Positions 53,538 through 62,715 of a DNA stretch of 64,000 nt are shown one piece after another. Numbering within the stretch: the first letter of the stretch is position 1; every line of letters begins with the position of its first letter. The stretch comes from Desulfonema magnum (GTDB lineage: Bacteria > Desulfobacterota > Desulfobacteria > Desulfobacterales > 4be13): the NCBI RefSeq assembly GCF_017377395.1, contig NZ_CP061800.1, forward strand, positions 5,849,633 to 5,913,632. The letters are read 5' to 3'. The notes under the pieces are model-generated. The model saw nothing but the letters and a program-made list of their open reading frames with translations. It was not told the DNA's origin and searched no databases. The position numbers and the translations under genes are program-made.

Positions 53538-54293
53538 TTATTCATACTTTTTCAGCTTACCTTCGTTTATAAGCTGCTGATAACTGGCTTCAAGTTTTTT
53601 GATCAGCGTTTTCGCATTAGGCACACTTTTATGAACATTGAAACTGCAATACCACAGATATAAGGGCCTGATGACCAAATTGGGAATGTCTGTTTTATCT
53701 AAAACCTCAGTTTCAATATATTTGTAATTCAGCAGATATTCCGCACGTCCTTTTTTGAGCATTTTAAATGCGCTCTCATGGGAATACGGATCAAAAAAAG
53801 AAACATTGTTCTCAGGGTCTCTTATCCATGCGCCCCAGTCTTTATAGGAAAAGCCTCTGACCAGAATCACCGAATGTCCCGCAAGCTCCTCTTTCTTTGA
53901 AATCGGATGCTTATCTCCGACCCAGTAAATCCGCATTTCCAGCGGAAACAGTTTGATATGACTCGGAATCATAGACTGACTGACAACCGGAATGGCACTT
54001 ACCCCGTTGAAAAGATGAATCTTTCCTTCTGACAAATTTTTATAAAGCCTGGGGGCCGGATAGCTTTCAATCTTATACTTGATTTTTGCATTTTCAAGAG
54101 TTCTGACTGTGATTTCGTTAACCAGTCCCGCGGCCTTTCCTTCCTCATCCGTATAAGTAAGACCGGGGAATTCAAAAAAACCGACTTTCAGCAGGAAATT
54201 AGGAAGCAGTTCCCTGGCAGAATTTGCTTCTCCCCGGACAGTCTGAACCTGAAATGTGAAAAAAATAAATGCCGCGATAAAAAAAAATTTCAT
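53538..54293 (-). CDS. Family 3-like periplasmic solute-binding protein, second
   Basis: A 251-residue exported protein: KFFFIAAFIFFTFQVQTVRG is the signal peptide. Parts LKVGFFEFPGLTYTDEEGKA, AAGLVNEITVRTLENAKIKY and EELAGHSVILVRGFSYKDWG match amino-acid-type binding proteins, though the sequence is distant from the gene at 52265. The ATG at 54293 after GAAGGT is preferred over one ten residues upstream. Its stop codon lies in the target duplication of the 307-bp element, so the insertion spared the gene by a few bases. Confidence 0.83.
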   Translation of the reverse strand: MKFFFIAAFIFFTFQVQTVRGEANSARELLPNFLLKVGFFEFPGLTYTDEEGKAAGLVNEITVRTLENAKIKYKIESYPAPRLYKNLSEGKIHLFNGVSAIPVVSQSMIPSHIKLFPLEMRIYWVGDKHPISKKEELAGHSVILVRGFSYKDWGAWIRDPENNVSFFDPYSHESAFKMLKKGRAEYLLNYKYIETEVLDKTDIPNLVIRPLYLWYCSFNVHKSVPNAKTLIKKLEASYQQLINEGKLKKYE

Positions 54294-54448
54294 AATACCT
54301 TCGTATGATAACGGACAGCACATAAGAAAAATCCCGGGTCAGAAAAACCTGATCATCGAGTTATCGTTTTGACATCAGGTTTGCTGAATATTAAATTGAC
54401 AATTTATATCATAAGCGTTTAATAAAGACAATCTTAAATATTATCATT

Positions 54449-54690
54449 CGATAATCAAGTTGTTTTTCTGTCATTCCTGCGAAAGCAGGAATCCACAGCT
54501 TCCGGAATCGCTGCATCAGCCAAAAATGACAAAAAAACTTGAACATCGAGTAAAAAGAAATGCTACAAATATGCCGTCCCCGCGGGACATTTCATTATCC
54601 GGAGTGCCAAACTTAGGGATTTTCCCAAAAATAAAATACCCGAAAATGTGGAAAAGTGCGGTGGGTTCCGCTTCGCTCCACCCACCCTAC
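54449..54690. repeat. CTCGATG repeat, CCGGAGTGCC half and partial GGTGGG element
   Basis: Three repeat pieces in series: 54449-54551 (core CATTCCTGCGAAAGCAGGAA, end TTGAACATCGAG), TCCGGAGTGCCAAACTTAGG at 54599, and 54630-54690, which keeps AAATAAAATACCCGAAAATG and GGTGGGTTCCGCTTCGCTCC of the palindrome at 49138. No gene in 54294-54741. Confidence 0.7.
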
Positions 54691-54741
54691 TTTTTTTATA
54701 TTTTTTTTAGTATAATCCATAATCATCATCGGAGGCTCATT

Positions 54742-57700
54742 ATGATTCGTTTTTTCGCAAATCATCCCACGGCCGCGAATCTCCTGGCACTTATCTTTAT
54801 TGTCATGGGCGTGTTCAGTCTTTCATCGCTTCGCAGGGAAACCCTTCCAGACCATTCCGCGGATCAGGTGGAAGTCCGGGTAGTATATCCCGGTGCGACC
54901 GCGGAAGATGTTGAACAGGCCATCTGTCAGCGTATCGAAGATGTTGTGGATGGCGTGAACTATGTTGAGGAAGTTCGCTCGGAAGCACGGGAAGGTATGG
55001 GCAGTGTGGTCATTGAAATGCAGGAAGGAAAGGACTTCAGGCAGTTTATTGAGGATATAAAAACCGAAGTCGAGGCCATTGATGATTTCCCTGAACAGGC
55101 TGAAATCCCGGTTATCAGGGAACTGGGCAGAACGGATCAGGTCATTTCCATTGCTGTGACCGGGCCAATGTCTCCGCGGGATTTAAAGGCGTATTGCGAA
55201 GACCTGAAAACACGTTTGCAAATGGAGGATGAGATTTCTCTGGTCACGATCCAGGGCTTTTCAGATCATCAGATCCGCATTCAGATTCCGGGGCAGACCC
55301 TTATGCAGTATGGCCTGTCTGTCACAGACATTGCCGATGTCATCTCCCGGCAGAGCGTGGACCTTCCTGCCGGCACCATTGAAACCTCTGCCCAGGAAAT
55401 TCTCATTCGTTTTACAGATGAACGCCGTTCTCCAAGAGAATTTGAGAGTCTTGTGGTGGTGGCAGGTGCAAGCGGTGCGGAAATTCGTCTGGGGGATATT
55501 GCTGAGATAAGCGATGTGTTTGAACTGGATGAGGAAAAAATCATCTTTAATGGTCAGAGAGCCGGACTGTTGCAGATCACCAAGACAAAATCCGAAGATG
55601 CACTTAAAATTGTAGATGCGCTCAGTTTGTTTTTAGAGAAAGAGGAAAAACTCAAGCCGCCGGCGGTTCAGTTTACGCTTACCCAGGATGTCTCCTCCAT
55701 TGTGCGTGACCGTCTTCTGCTTCTGGTGAGAAATGGCTGGCAGGGATTAATTCTGGTCTTTCTGACCATGTGGCTCTTTTTCAGCTTCAAATTCTCATTC
55801 TGGGTTGCCATGGGCCTGCCGGTGTCCTTCCTGGGTGCATTTTTCTTTATACCGCATATCAATTATTCCCTGAATATGCTTACAATGGTGGGGCTGCTCA
55901 TTGCCCTAGGTCTGCTCATGGATGATGCCATTGTGATTGCCGAGAATATCGCCACCCATCTCAGAAAAGGAAAATCCGCTATCCGGGCGGCAATTGACGG
56001 AACCGGCGAAGTAAAGGTGGGTGTCCTTTCCTCATTTCTCACAACCCTGTGTATTTTCGGGCCGATATCATTCACCGAAGGGGCCATCGGCAAAGTGCTG
56101 AAGGTGATGCCGGTGGTGCTGATACTGGTGCTGGCCGTCAGTATTGTCGAAGCGTTTTGCATTTTGCCAAACCACCTCGCCCACTCGCTAAAACATTATG
56201 ACCCGGACAGCCAGGGCAGGCTCAGACGGCGATTTGACGGGGCAGTGGAATGGATGAGAGAGAACATCCTGGGCCGTGTCGTGGATTTCGCTGTGGGATG
56301 GCGATATCTCTTTGTGGGACTGACAGTTGCCGCGTTTATTCTTTCCGTGGGGATGATCATCTCCGGCAATCTGAAATTCCAGGCATTTCCCGATATTGAC
56401 GGTGATGTTATTGAGGCGCGGGTTCTCATGCCCCAGGGCACGCCGCTGACACGCACCGAGGCGGTTGTAAAACGCATAACCACGGCCCTTGAGAAGGTGA
56501 ATACGGAATTTACACCGCTTCAGCCCGGTCAGGAATCCCTGGTGAAAAATGTCTCAGTGCGGTATAATAAAAATATGGACGCGTATGAAAGCGGGCCTCA
56601 TGTGGTCACGATCAATGCTGATCTTTTAAAAGCCGAGAATCGAAATGCCCGGGTGGATGATGTTCTCAACAAATGGCGGAAAAACATCGGTGATATTCCT
56701 GATATCATTTTTATGAAATTTACAGAACCGGCCATCGGGCCTGCGGGGCTTCCCATTGAAATCAGCGTCAAGGGAGATAATCTTGAAGAATTAAAAGCGG
56801 CCGCGCTGGAAATGCAAAGCTGGTTCAGCCAGTTCGAAGGGGTGTTTGATGTGTTTGACGATCTCCGCCCTGGAAAGCCTGAGATGCGTATCCGTATGCG
56901 TGAAGGGGCCGCGGGCATGGGACTGAATGCCCAAATGCTCGCGACCCAGTTGCGAACCGCGTATTATGGAAAGACTGTAAATGAGATTCAGGTGGGGGAT
57001 GAGTCTTATGAGATTGATGTGCGTCTCCGAGATGAGGACCAGAACACCTTGGCGGATCTTGAATATTTTCATGTTACTTTGCCAGGAGGCAAACAGGTCC
57101 CCATCGGCTCTGCCGCGATTCTTGAATCCGGAAGAGGTTATGCCCGGATTGCAAGGGTTGACGGACAGCGCGCTGTGACGGTTCAGGGAAATATTGATCC
57201 GCATATGGTCAACGCGGCAGAGATTATCCGAATGTTCAAAACGGAATTTTTACCTGATTTTGAAAAGCAGTATCCTTTGGTTCGCGTTGACATAGAGGGC
57301 GAGTCCAAAGAATCCGGAAAAACAAGTGCTTCAATGCGGCGAGGATTTCTCATCGGGCTGATCGGCGTGTTTGTCCTGCTCAGTTTCCAGTTCCGCAGCT
57401 ATGTTGAGCCGTTTGTGGTGATGATTGCCATTCCTTTTGCCCTGATCGGCGTGGTCTGGGGACATATCCTGATGGGGCTTGAACTCTGTATGCCGAGTAT
57501 GATGGGGTTTATTTCCCTGGCCGGTATTGTGGTAAATGACTCCATTTTGCTGGTGGAGTTTCTTAAAACCCGGAGGCGAGAGGGGCAGGCCATTCCTGAT
57601 GCGGCCCGTCATGCCAGCCGGGAACGGTTCCGGGCTGTGATGCTCACGTCTCTGACCACCATTGCGGGGCTGCTTCCCCTGCTTTCAGAGAGAAGCCTTC

Positions 57701-57840
57701 AGGCGCAGATTCTGATTCCTTTGGCCACAAGCATTGTGTTCGGACTTTTGGCGTCAACTGTGCTGGTCCTGATTGTTGTGCCGTCGTTGTACGCCATTCT
57801 CGGAGATCTGGGGCTGGCTTCCGAGGTTGAACATGAATAA
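54742..57840 (+). CDS. RND-family efflux transporter permease
   Basis: A 1032-residue inner-membrane proton-driven pump of the HAE1/AcrB group. Twelve helices and two large periplasmic loops are visible. The helix-4 acid pair is present in LIALGLLMDDAIVIAENIAT, and VTIQGFSDHQIRIQIPGQTL and GLGLN-type porter segments match the class. GGAGG at 54731 fixes the start; an upstream frame comes from repeats. There is no membrane-fusion or outer-membrane gene beside it, so partners must lie elsewhere. Substrate unknown. Confidence 0.92.
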   Translation: MIRFFANHPTAANLLALIFIVMGVFSLSSLRRETLPDHSADQVEVRVVYPGATAEDVEQAICQRIEDVVDGVNYVEEVRSEAREGMGSVVIEMQEGKDFRQFIEDIKTEVEAIDDFPEQAEIPVIRELGRTDQVISIAVTGPMSPRDLKAYCEDLKTRLQMEDEISLVTIQGFSDHQIRIQIPGQTLMQYGLSVTDIADVISRQSVDLPAGTIETSAQEILIRFTDERRSPREFESLVVVAGASGAEIRLGDIAEISDVFELDEEKIIFNGQRAGLLQITKTKSEDALKIVDALSLFLEKEEKLKPPAVQFTLTQDVSSIVRDRLLLLVRNGWQGLILVFLTMWLFFSFKFSFWVAMGLPVSFLGAFFFIPHINYSLNMLTMVGLLIALGLLMDDAIVIAENIATHLRKGKSAIRAAIDGTGEVKVGVLSSFLTTLCIFGPISFTEGAIGKVLKVMPVVLILVLAVSIVEAFCILPNHLAHSLKHYDPDSQGRLRRRFDGAVEWMRENILGRVVDFAVGWRYLFVGLTVAAFILSVGMIISGNLKFQAFPDIDGDVIEARVLMPQGTPLTRTEAVVKRITTALEKVNTEFTPLQPGQESLVKNVSVRYNKNMDAYESGPHVVTINADLLKAENRNARVDDVLNKWRKNIGDIPDIIFMKFTEPAIGPAGLPIEISVKGDNLEELKAAALEMQSWFSQFEGVFDVFDDLRPGKPEMRIRMREGAAGMGLNAQMLATQLRTAYYGKTVNEIQVGDESYEIDVRLRDEDQNTLADLEYFHVTLPGGKQVPIGSAAILESGRGYARIARVDGQRAVTVQGNIDPHMVNAAEIIRMFKTEFLPDFEKQYPLVRVDIEGESKESGKTSASMRRGFLIGLIGVFVLLSFQFRSYVEPFVVMIAIPFALIGVVWGHILMGLELCMPSMMGFISLAGIVVNDSILLVEFLKTRRREGQAIPDAARHASRERFRAVMLTSLTTIAGLLPLLSERSLQAQILIPLATSIVFGLLASTVLVLIVVPSLYAILGDLGLASEVEHE

Positions 57841-57910
57841 TCAGCAGGTCAAGACTCCCCCAGAAGTTCCGGGCGGATCCGGAGTGCAAAAATTGTATTT
57901 TTGCAATTGT

Positions 57911-58078
57911 TTCTGATTATAACGGATTTAGGGGATGCCGGTAAAGCCCCGCGGGGGCGGCATGTTTGCAGCATTCATCATGCAGGCCAGGCCCGCGGGG
58001 TCCTGCAGACCTGCTGCCACAAATATGCCGCCCTTACAAGGCTTGGTCGGCCCTCCCCTAAATCCGTTATAATCAGAA
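57911..58078. repeat. CTGATTATAACGGATTTAGG palindromic element, copy 2
   Basis: Perfect 24-base ends: TTCTGATTATAACGGATTTA then GGGG (57911-57934) and the inverse at 58055-58078, with nested GGCCAGGCCCGCGGGG and GGCGGCATGTTTG / ATATGCCGCC inside. It separates the convergent RND and comF genes and may end both transcripts. Confidence 0.8.
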
Positions 58079-58094
58079 TTGTTTTTTCAATCGG

Positions 58095-58985
58095 TCAGTC
58101 TGATCCTGCCCCGCAGACCCCGAATCTTTTCTGAGCCTGTCCCGGTGTAAGTACGTCAACATGCCGGGCACCGTTTTCCAGAAGGGCCCGTGCGCATTCA
58201 TTCGCTGTGGATCCCGTGGTGATGACATCATCCGCAAGGAGTATTCCTTTTCCTCTGATTTAAGAAGGTTTTCTTACCCTGAACACATTTCTGATATTTG
58301 CCTGCCGTTCTTCCTGAGTCATGCCGACCTGCGATTCTGTGGCCCGGGTTCTCACAAGCATATCCGGCCTGACCTGAATGTCCGGCCAGTCCGCATTCAG
58401 AATTTCGGCCATCCGGGGCCACCTGCGAAACATCACATACGCCTGATTGAATCCCCGCTTTCTTAATCTTGTGATATGAAGCGGAACCGGGAGAATGATG
58501 TCAATGTCCTCCGGGTTCCAATGTCGTAAGAATGTTGAGAACAGAAGCAGTTCAAAGGGTCTTACCAGCCCGATGGCCTCCCTGTATTTGAACTCATGAA
58601 TGGCCTTTCTGAATGCCTGATCATAAACACCGTAAGCCCGGGCCATTCTGAAGCGGGGCGGAGATGTCCGGCATCTGGCGCATAACGGGTCATTTTCCGA
58701 AGATGTGTTCATCATAAAGCCGCATTTGCGGCATATGGGAGGCTCGACCAGAGTAAATCCTTTGGAACAGGAGGGACAGAGAAAAGGAGAGACGACTTTC
58801 TGATAATCAAGGTTGTCAGGAAATGTTTCGGCAAATTTGCTCCAATATCCTTTTGCGGACAACGCTTTTTCCGGGGGCCGTGGAAAAAAAGTGCCACATA
58901 CATAGCAGCGTGTTGGAAAAATTGCTTCCAGCAGAACGTCCGCAACGCGAATCAGCATGGATCTGAGTTCGGCCTGTAAGGTCAT
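58095..58985 (-). pseudogene. comF: comF-like phosphoribosyltransferase with one in-frame stop
   Basis: The first 242 codons encode the ComF layout: zinc-finger cysteines (CYVCG near 28, CPSC near 74, CRKCG near 88, CARC near 103), then MARAYGVYDQAFRKAIHEFK and LPVPLHITRLRKRGFNQAYV. A TAA at 58260-58262 stops the frame after FRVRKPS; the same frame goes on IRGKGILLADDVITTGSTAN and ECARALLENGARHVDVLT to a stop at 58095. The part behind the TAA holds the PRPP motif, so a single base change has split an otherwise intact gene. ComF proteins act in DNA uptake. ATG 58985 follows AAGGAT. Confidence 0.82.
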
Positions 58986-59068
58986 TTTTAATCCTTTTTG
59001 CCGGACAGCGCAAGCCTGTCCGAAACGTTCGCCCATGGTAAACCAGGAAATTATTAATTTTGGTCAGG

Positions 59069-60029
59069 TCATTCCTGCAATGCATCCAGCGGGCTTTTCA
59101 CCCCCAGTCCGCCTTTGTTCATAACATGCAGATATATCATCGTTGTTGAAACATCATTATGTCCTAACAGATCCTGAACCGTCCTGATATCATAGCCGGA
59201 TTCCAGCAGATGGGTGGCAAAGCTGTGTCGGAAGGTATGAGGGCTTACTTTTTTTCGGATACCCGCCTTTTTTGAGGCTGTTTTTACCGCTTTTCGGAGT
59301 CCGCTCTCATCAATATGGTGCCGCCGCATTTTATCGCTGCGAGGATCCTTTGCGATACGGTCCGAGGGGAAAATATACTTCCATATCAGTTCGTTTCCCG
59401 CATTGGGATATTTTTTTCCAGTGCAAAAGGCAGGTAAACTTCGCCCACTCCGTTCCGAATATCCTGGATATGAATTTTTCGACTTTTTTCAATTGGTTAT
59501 GCAACAGAGGTTTTAACTGATCCGGAAGCATTGTGGTGCGGTCCTTCATTCCTTTCCCGTCACGCACCATTAAGTGATTCTGTCCGAAATCAATGTCTTT
59601 GACACGCAGGCGGACACATTCTTTTATCCTCAGCCCGCATCCGTAAAGCAGCTTTGCCATCAGCAGGTGTTTCCCTTTCATTGATGACAGAACAGCGGAT
59701 ACTTCCTCCCTGCTCATCACCTCAGGCAGATTTTTCGGTTTTTTTGATCTTTCAATGTGACCGAAGTTTCCCAGTTCGATTTTAAGGACATTTTTGTAAA
59801 GAAAGACAAGAGCATTGAGGGCCTGGTTCTGTGTGCCTGCCGCGACATTCCGGTCTCTTGCCAGGTGGGTGAGAAATTGCGCTATCTCGGATTCTCCCAT
59901 TTCCCCGGGGTGACGTTTTCCATGATAAATTATATACCGTTTTATCCAGTCAGTATACGCGTTTTCAGTGTGGACTGAGTAATGTTTTTTCCGCATGACA
60001 TCGCGTATGTGGTTAAGCAGTTCGCTCAT
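59069..60029 (-). pseudogene. intI: Integron integrase (IntI) with two frameshifts
   Basis: A tyrosine recombinase of about 320 residues. Frame 1 (60029-59480) gives SVHTENAYTDWIKRYIIYHG and the first catalytic Arg in LLYGCGLRIKECVRLRVKDI; the last part gives SPHTFRHSFATHLLESG and LLGHNDVSTTMIYLHV with the H-R-H/Y residues. Between them the integron-specific insert is legible only by two shifts: EVYLPFALEK, then KYPNAGNELIWKYIFPSD and RIAKDPRSDKMRRHHI. Each shift needs one more A in an A run (near 59475-59479 and 59411-59417). Either truly inactive or two read errors. Cassettes lie on the other side, transcribed away. Confidence 0.85.
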
Positions 60030-60157
60030 AGTCAGCCGTTTTTTCTTGCATTATTTTGAAATGTATCCTATATGGATTTCAGGATAACTTTTTCTGTGAT
60101 AAATTGCAATAAAAAAAACTGACAGATTATCCATACAGATAACTTTTTTAATTAATT

Positions 60158-60511
60158 ATGAATATACGCAGAAACCTGAAACCGGGTCAGAAGGGCACAA
60201 AAAAACTGGCCGAGATATACGGAGACAGTCTTGTATGTGTCCGGTACCGGTATGATGAAAAAAGAAAAAAGCGGCTTAAAACGGTTGAAATTATTATTGA
60301 TGAGGCAGACTGGGAGCCGCAGAAAAAAAAATCTGTGACAGACACGCTGATCGTCGGGATCAGGACAGAACTTAAGGAAACAAAGCTTCGGAGCAAGGTG
60401 AGAAATGCGGGCGGAAAATGGGACCGGACCAGGAAATTATGGGTGATTTCCTACACAAAAGCCGCGGGTCCGGGACTTGAAGACCGGATTGCGGAAGTAA
60501 TTGTTTCCTGA
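60158..60511 (+). CDS. Hypothetical basic protein next to intI
   Basis: A 117-residue, strongly basic protein (MNIRRNLKPGQKGTKKLAEI, YRYDEKRKKRLKTVEIIIDE). The end, RSKVRNAGGKWDRTRKLWVI, suggests a small nucleic-acid-binding domain, but I do not recognise the family. No good ribosome site is seen. It lies between intI and the first certain cassette edge and reads away from intI; no attC with matching ends was found for it, so it may be a fixed gene of the platform or a cassette with a lost attC. Confidence 0.65.
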   Translation: MNIRRNLKPGQKGTKKLAEIYGDSLVCVRYRYDEKRKKRLKTVEIIIDEADWEPQKKKSVTDTLIVGIRTELKETKLRSKVRNAGGKWDRTRKLWVISYTKAAGPGLEDRIAEVIVS

Positions 60512-60769
60512 TGATAATTAAATCTGATCGTAACGGAGTCAGAAGAGATGAAACATTCTGAATTTATTGAATTATAAAACGAAAAATCTGTCCGTTCCGG
60601 GGTTCCGGGAATCAGAAATTCGGGATATCTGTCTCTTTGAAAAGTGCCGTTTTCCGGGAATGCCCGTCCGGATTCCTGTAAAAACGGAAAGTTGCGGGCG
60701 GCCTTCCGAAATCAGAGCCTCCCCCGGATCCGTTATAATCAGAATTAAAATGACGCGGAAACCGTAAAA

Positions 60770-61039
60770 GTTTCCACATTCAGAAACTTTGTATGGTCGG
60801 AGAAGAAAAACAAAGAAGTGTCTATATATAGAAACTCTGAAGATTTCCACATTTGGAAACAAGTTTCCATATATGGAAACTTGTTTCTATATACAGACAC
60901 CTTAAAGTTTCTAAATATAGACACTTTGTATGGTCAGGGCAGGAAAAAGGGAAAGGTTTCCAGATACAGACAGCCCGAAAGTTTCTATATTCAGAAACTT
61001 GTTTCCATATATGGAAACCTGGTTTCTATATATGGAAAC
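60770..61039. repeat. Ten copies of an 18-bp palindrome (GTTTCCATATATGGAAAC)
   Basis: Starts: 60770, 60818, 60843, 60863, 60883, 60907, 60956, 60981, 61001, 61022. Copies range from perfect (60863, 61001: GTTTCCATATATGGAAAC) to degenerate forms like GTGTCTATATATAGAAAC. Copies 1-5 and 6-10 are two tandem units of about 138 bases that also share ACTTTGTATGGTC. It ends 23 bases before the first recombination point at 61062. A half copy of the CTGATTATAACGG element lies upstream near 60715-60746. Confidence 0.9.
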
Positions 61040-61062
61040 CTCGTTTTCCTGATAATCCAAGG

Positions 61063-61659
61063 TTATGCCCCTGTGTTTTGTGGAGATAGTGGTAAAATTT
61101 TATGGCTTGGAAAATTGTGAAAACAAGAATCGGAAGAGCTGGCGGATTAAAACAAAGAAAAAATCGTCAGCGGGAATGGGATCAGAAATACGGAGAAGGC
61201 AATTGGGCAATCGGATATGTCATCAATGAAAAATTCATTTTTCAGGAACAGGCATTGGATACGATTTACTATCGCAGTTATGAGGAACATTTTCGGACTC
61301 ACCCTGATGATCTTAAAGAATTGATCTGTTTAGCAAAGAAACTGAGAAATCCTCATGCGGAGGCAACAACCGGAGTTGATCTGCAAGTTCCTGCTATCAT
61401 GAAATATCTTGATGAAAATAATTTGGAGCTTCAGGGGAATGAGATGATTGATATAGGCTCTTGGAAAGGACAAGCTTCTCATCCAATCAGTATCCGCCTG
61501 AGCCCGTTACATATCAAGGTAGTCGGTGATGAGAAAATGACACTTGAAAAATTTTGGCAAAGTAAAAAATGTCTGGCAATATGGAAGGAAGACTGATAAA
61601 AAGATGGGCATAACCCGTCGTTTGAGCGGACGGAAAAAGCCCCGCCGCTCAACTCTGTG
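61063..61659 (+). mobile_element. Integron cassette A
   Basis: Left edge: G^TTATGCCCC at 61062. Right attC starts GGGCATAAC (61606-61614), the exact reverse complement of the left edge, as expected when the cassette closes into a circle. It holds one gene, 61102-61596. Confidence 0.8.
61102..61596 (+). CDS. Cassette A protein, unrecognised
   Basis: A 164-residue soluble protein. N-terminus rich in Arg/Lys (AWKIVKTRIGRAGGLKQRKN), then GEGNWAIGYVINEKFIFQEQ and YRSYEEHFRTHPDDLKELIC; the end reads SIRLSPLHIKVVGDEKMTLE. There is no signal or membrane segment, and no family is evident to me; this is usual for integron cassettes. The gene nearly fills the cassette and is in the usual orientation. 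No strong ribosome site; GTGGAGATAGTGG lies upstream. Confidence 0.75.
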   Translation: MAWKIVKTRIGRAGGLKQRKNRQREWDQKYGEGNWAIGYVINEKFIFQEQALDTIYYRSYEEHFRTHPDDLKELICLAKKLRNPHAEATTGVDLQVPAIMKYLDENNLELQGNEMIDIGSWKGQASHPISIRLSPLHIKVVGDEKMTLEKFWQSKKCLAIWKED

Positions 61660-61665
61660 TTATTT
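61606..61665 (+). other. attC site 1
   Basis: GGGCATAAC at 61606, arms TTTGAGCGGACGG and CCCCGCCGCTCAA around AAAAAG, and GTTATTTTT at 61659. The stem has the unpaired bases typical of attC. Confidence 0.82.
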
Positions 61666-62170
61666 TTCAGAGAACACTGTGAGAGCCTGACAGGCGCGGG
61701 GCGGAGGGGTTTTCAGAAAACCGGGAAGGTGAGAACGCCGAAGACTGACAGTTTTTTTATGAAATCAGAAAAACGAAAGTGTGAAAACCGAAGGCTGAGA
61801 GGTCTTTCATAAGATCATGAGACCGGAAGTGTCGGAAACCGGAGGCTGAGGGGCTTTCATGAAATCAGAGAAATGAAAATCTGAGACACCGAGGGCTGTG
61901 AGGTCTTTCATAAGATCATAAAACCGGAAGTGTCGGAAACCGGAGGCTGAGGGGCTTTCATGAAATCAGAAAAACGAAAGTGTGAAAACCGAAAGCTGAG
62001 AGGGCTTTCATAAGATCATAAAACCGGAAGTGTCAGAAACCGGAGGCTGAGGGGCTTTCATAAGATCAGAGAACTGAAAGCGTGAATCACCGCAGACTGA
62101 GAGGGCTTTCAGATATGAAAAATAACACGCGATGAAGCGGACGGAAAAAGCCCCGCCGCTTATCTCAGCG
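61660..62170. mobile_element. Integron cassette B, noncoding, ~50-bp repeats
   Basis: Left edge G^TTATTTTTC (61659), right core GAAAAATAAC (62117-62126), again complementary. Between them, from about 61735 to 62115, are roughly eight units of about 50 bases, such as GGCTTTCATAAGATCATAAA then ACCGGAAGTGTC and AACCGGAGGCTGAGG. No frame is open throughout and no start with ribosome site is seen. Confidence 0.8.
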
Positions 62171-62176
62171 TTAGCT
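62117..62176 (+). other. attC site 2
   Basis: GAAAAATAACACGCG, arms AAGCGGACGG and CCCCGCCGCTT around AAAAAG, and CAGCGTTAGC ending at 62176. The central stem is nearly the same as that of attC 1. Confidence 0.82.
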
Positions 62177-62202
62177 GGCTTACTTAATCAAAAGGAGCAA
62201 AA

Positions 62203-62663
62203 ATGAGAGCAAAATTTACAGTGATAGCAATTCTTCTCTCAATAGTGTTGCTTATTACGATGAATACCGGAGTGGCAAACGCTGCAAGTGTGCGTTATAA
62301 ATCGCATGTGGCTGAAAAGGGTTGGCTGGAATGGGTCAGAGATGGTCAGGTCGCAGGAACAACTGGTGAAAGCAGACAAATGGAAGCTGTCAGAATAGAA
62401 GTCAGCGGATTGCCTGCGGGAACTGTAATAAAATACAGAACTCATTCAGCCAACAAAGGCTGGTTGCCGTGGGTGTCAGGCGGTGAAATTTCAGGAACAA
62501 CAGGTGAGGCAAGGCGTATTGAGGCAATTCAGATTAAGCTTTTAAATTCCCCTGACTGGAATGTAAAATATAAGGATGGTTGCCCTGGGCGGCTAACGGA
62601 GAAATTGCAGGAACAACCGGAGAAAGCAGACAGATCGAGGCAATCAGAATTATACTGGAGTGA
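62203..62663 (+). pseudogene. Exported ChW-repeat protein, frameshifted in repeat 3 (cassette C)
   Basis: Signal peptide (AILLSIVLLITMNTGVANA) and three ChW-type (hydrophobic W) repeats: YKSHVAEKGWLEWVRDGQVA, then YRTHSANKGWLPWVSGGEIS, each followed by GTTGE-RQMEAVRIE-like ends. Repeat 3 begins VKYKDG and the frame is lost, but the next frame reads LPWAANGEIAGTTGESRQIE and AIRIILE to a TGA at 62661-62663. A short deletion between VKYK and GWLPW explains it. Without the shift the cassette gene would end at 62663; as it stands the frame runs to 62739. AAGGAG precedes the ATG. Confidence 0.78.
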
Positions 62664-62681
62664 AAAAATAATAATCCCGAA

Positions 62682-62692
62682 CAGCCAGCTAA
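62682..62692 (+). other. Remnant attC core of cassette C
   Basis: AGCCAGCTAAC is the exact complement of the left edge of cassette C (GTTAGCTGGCT at 62170-62180), yet no attC stem or GTT core follows; TTTTAAAATAAGAGG and the next gene come directly. The attC seems to have been deleted, fusing two cassettes. Confidence 0.7.
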
Positions 62693-62715
62693 CTTTTAAA
62701 ATAAGAGGATTATAT

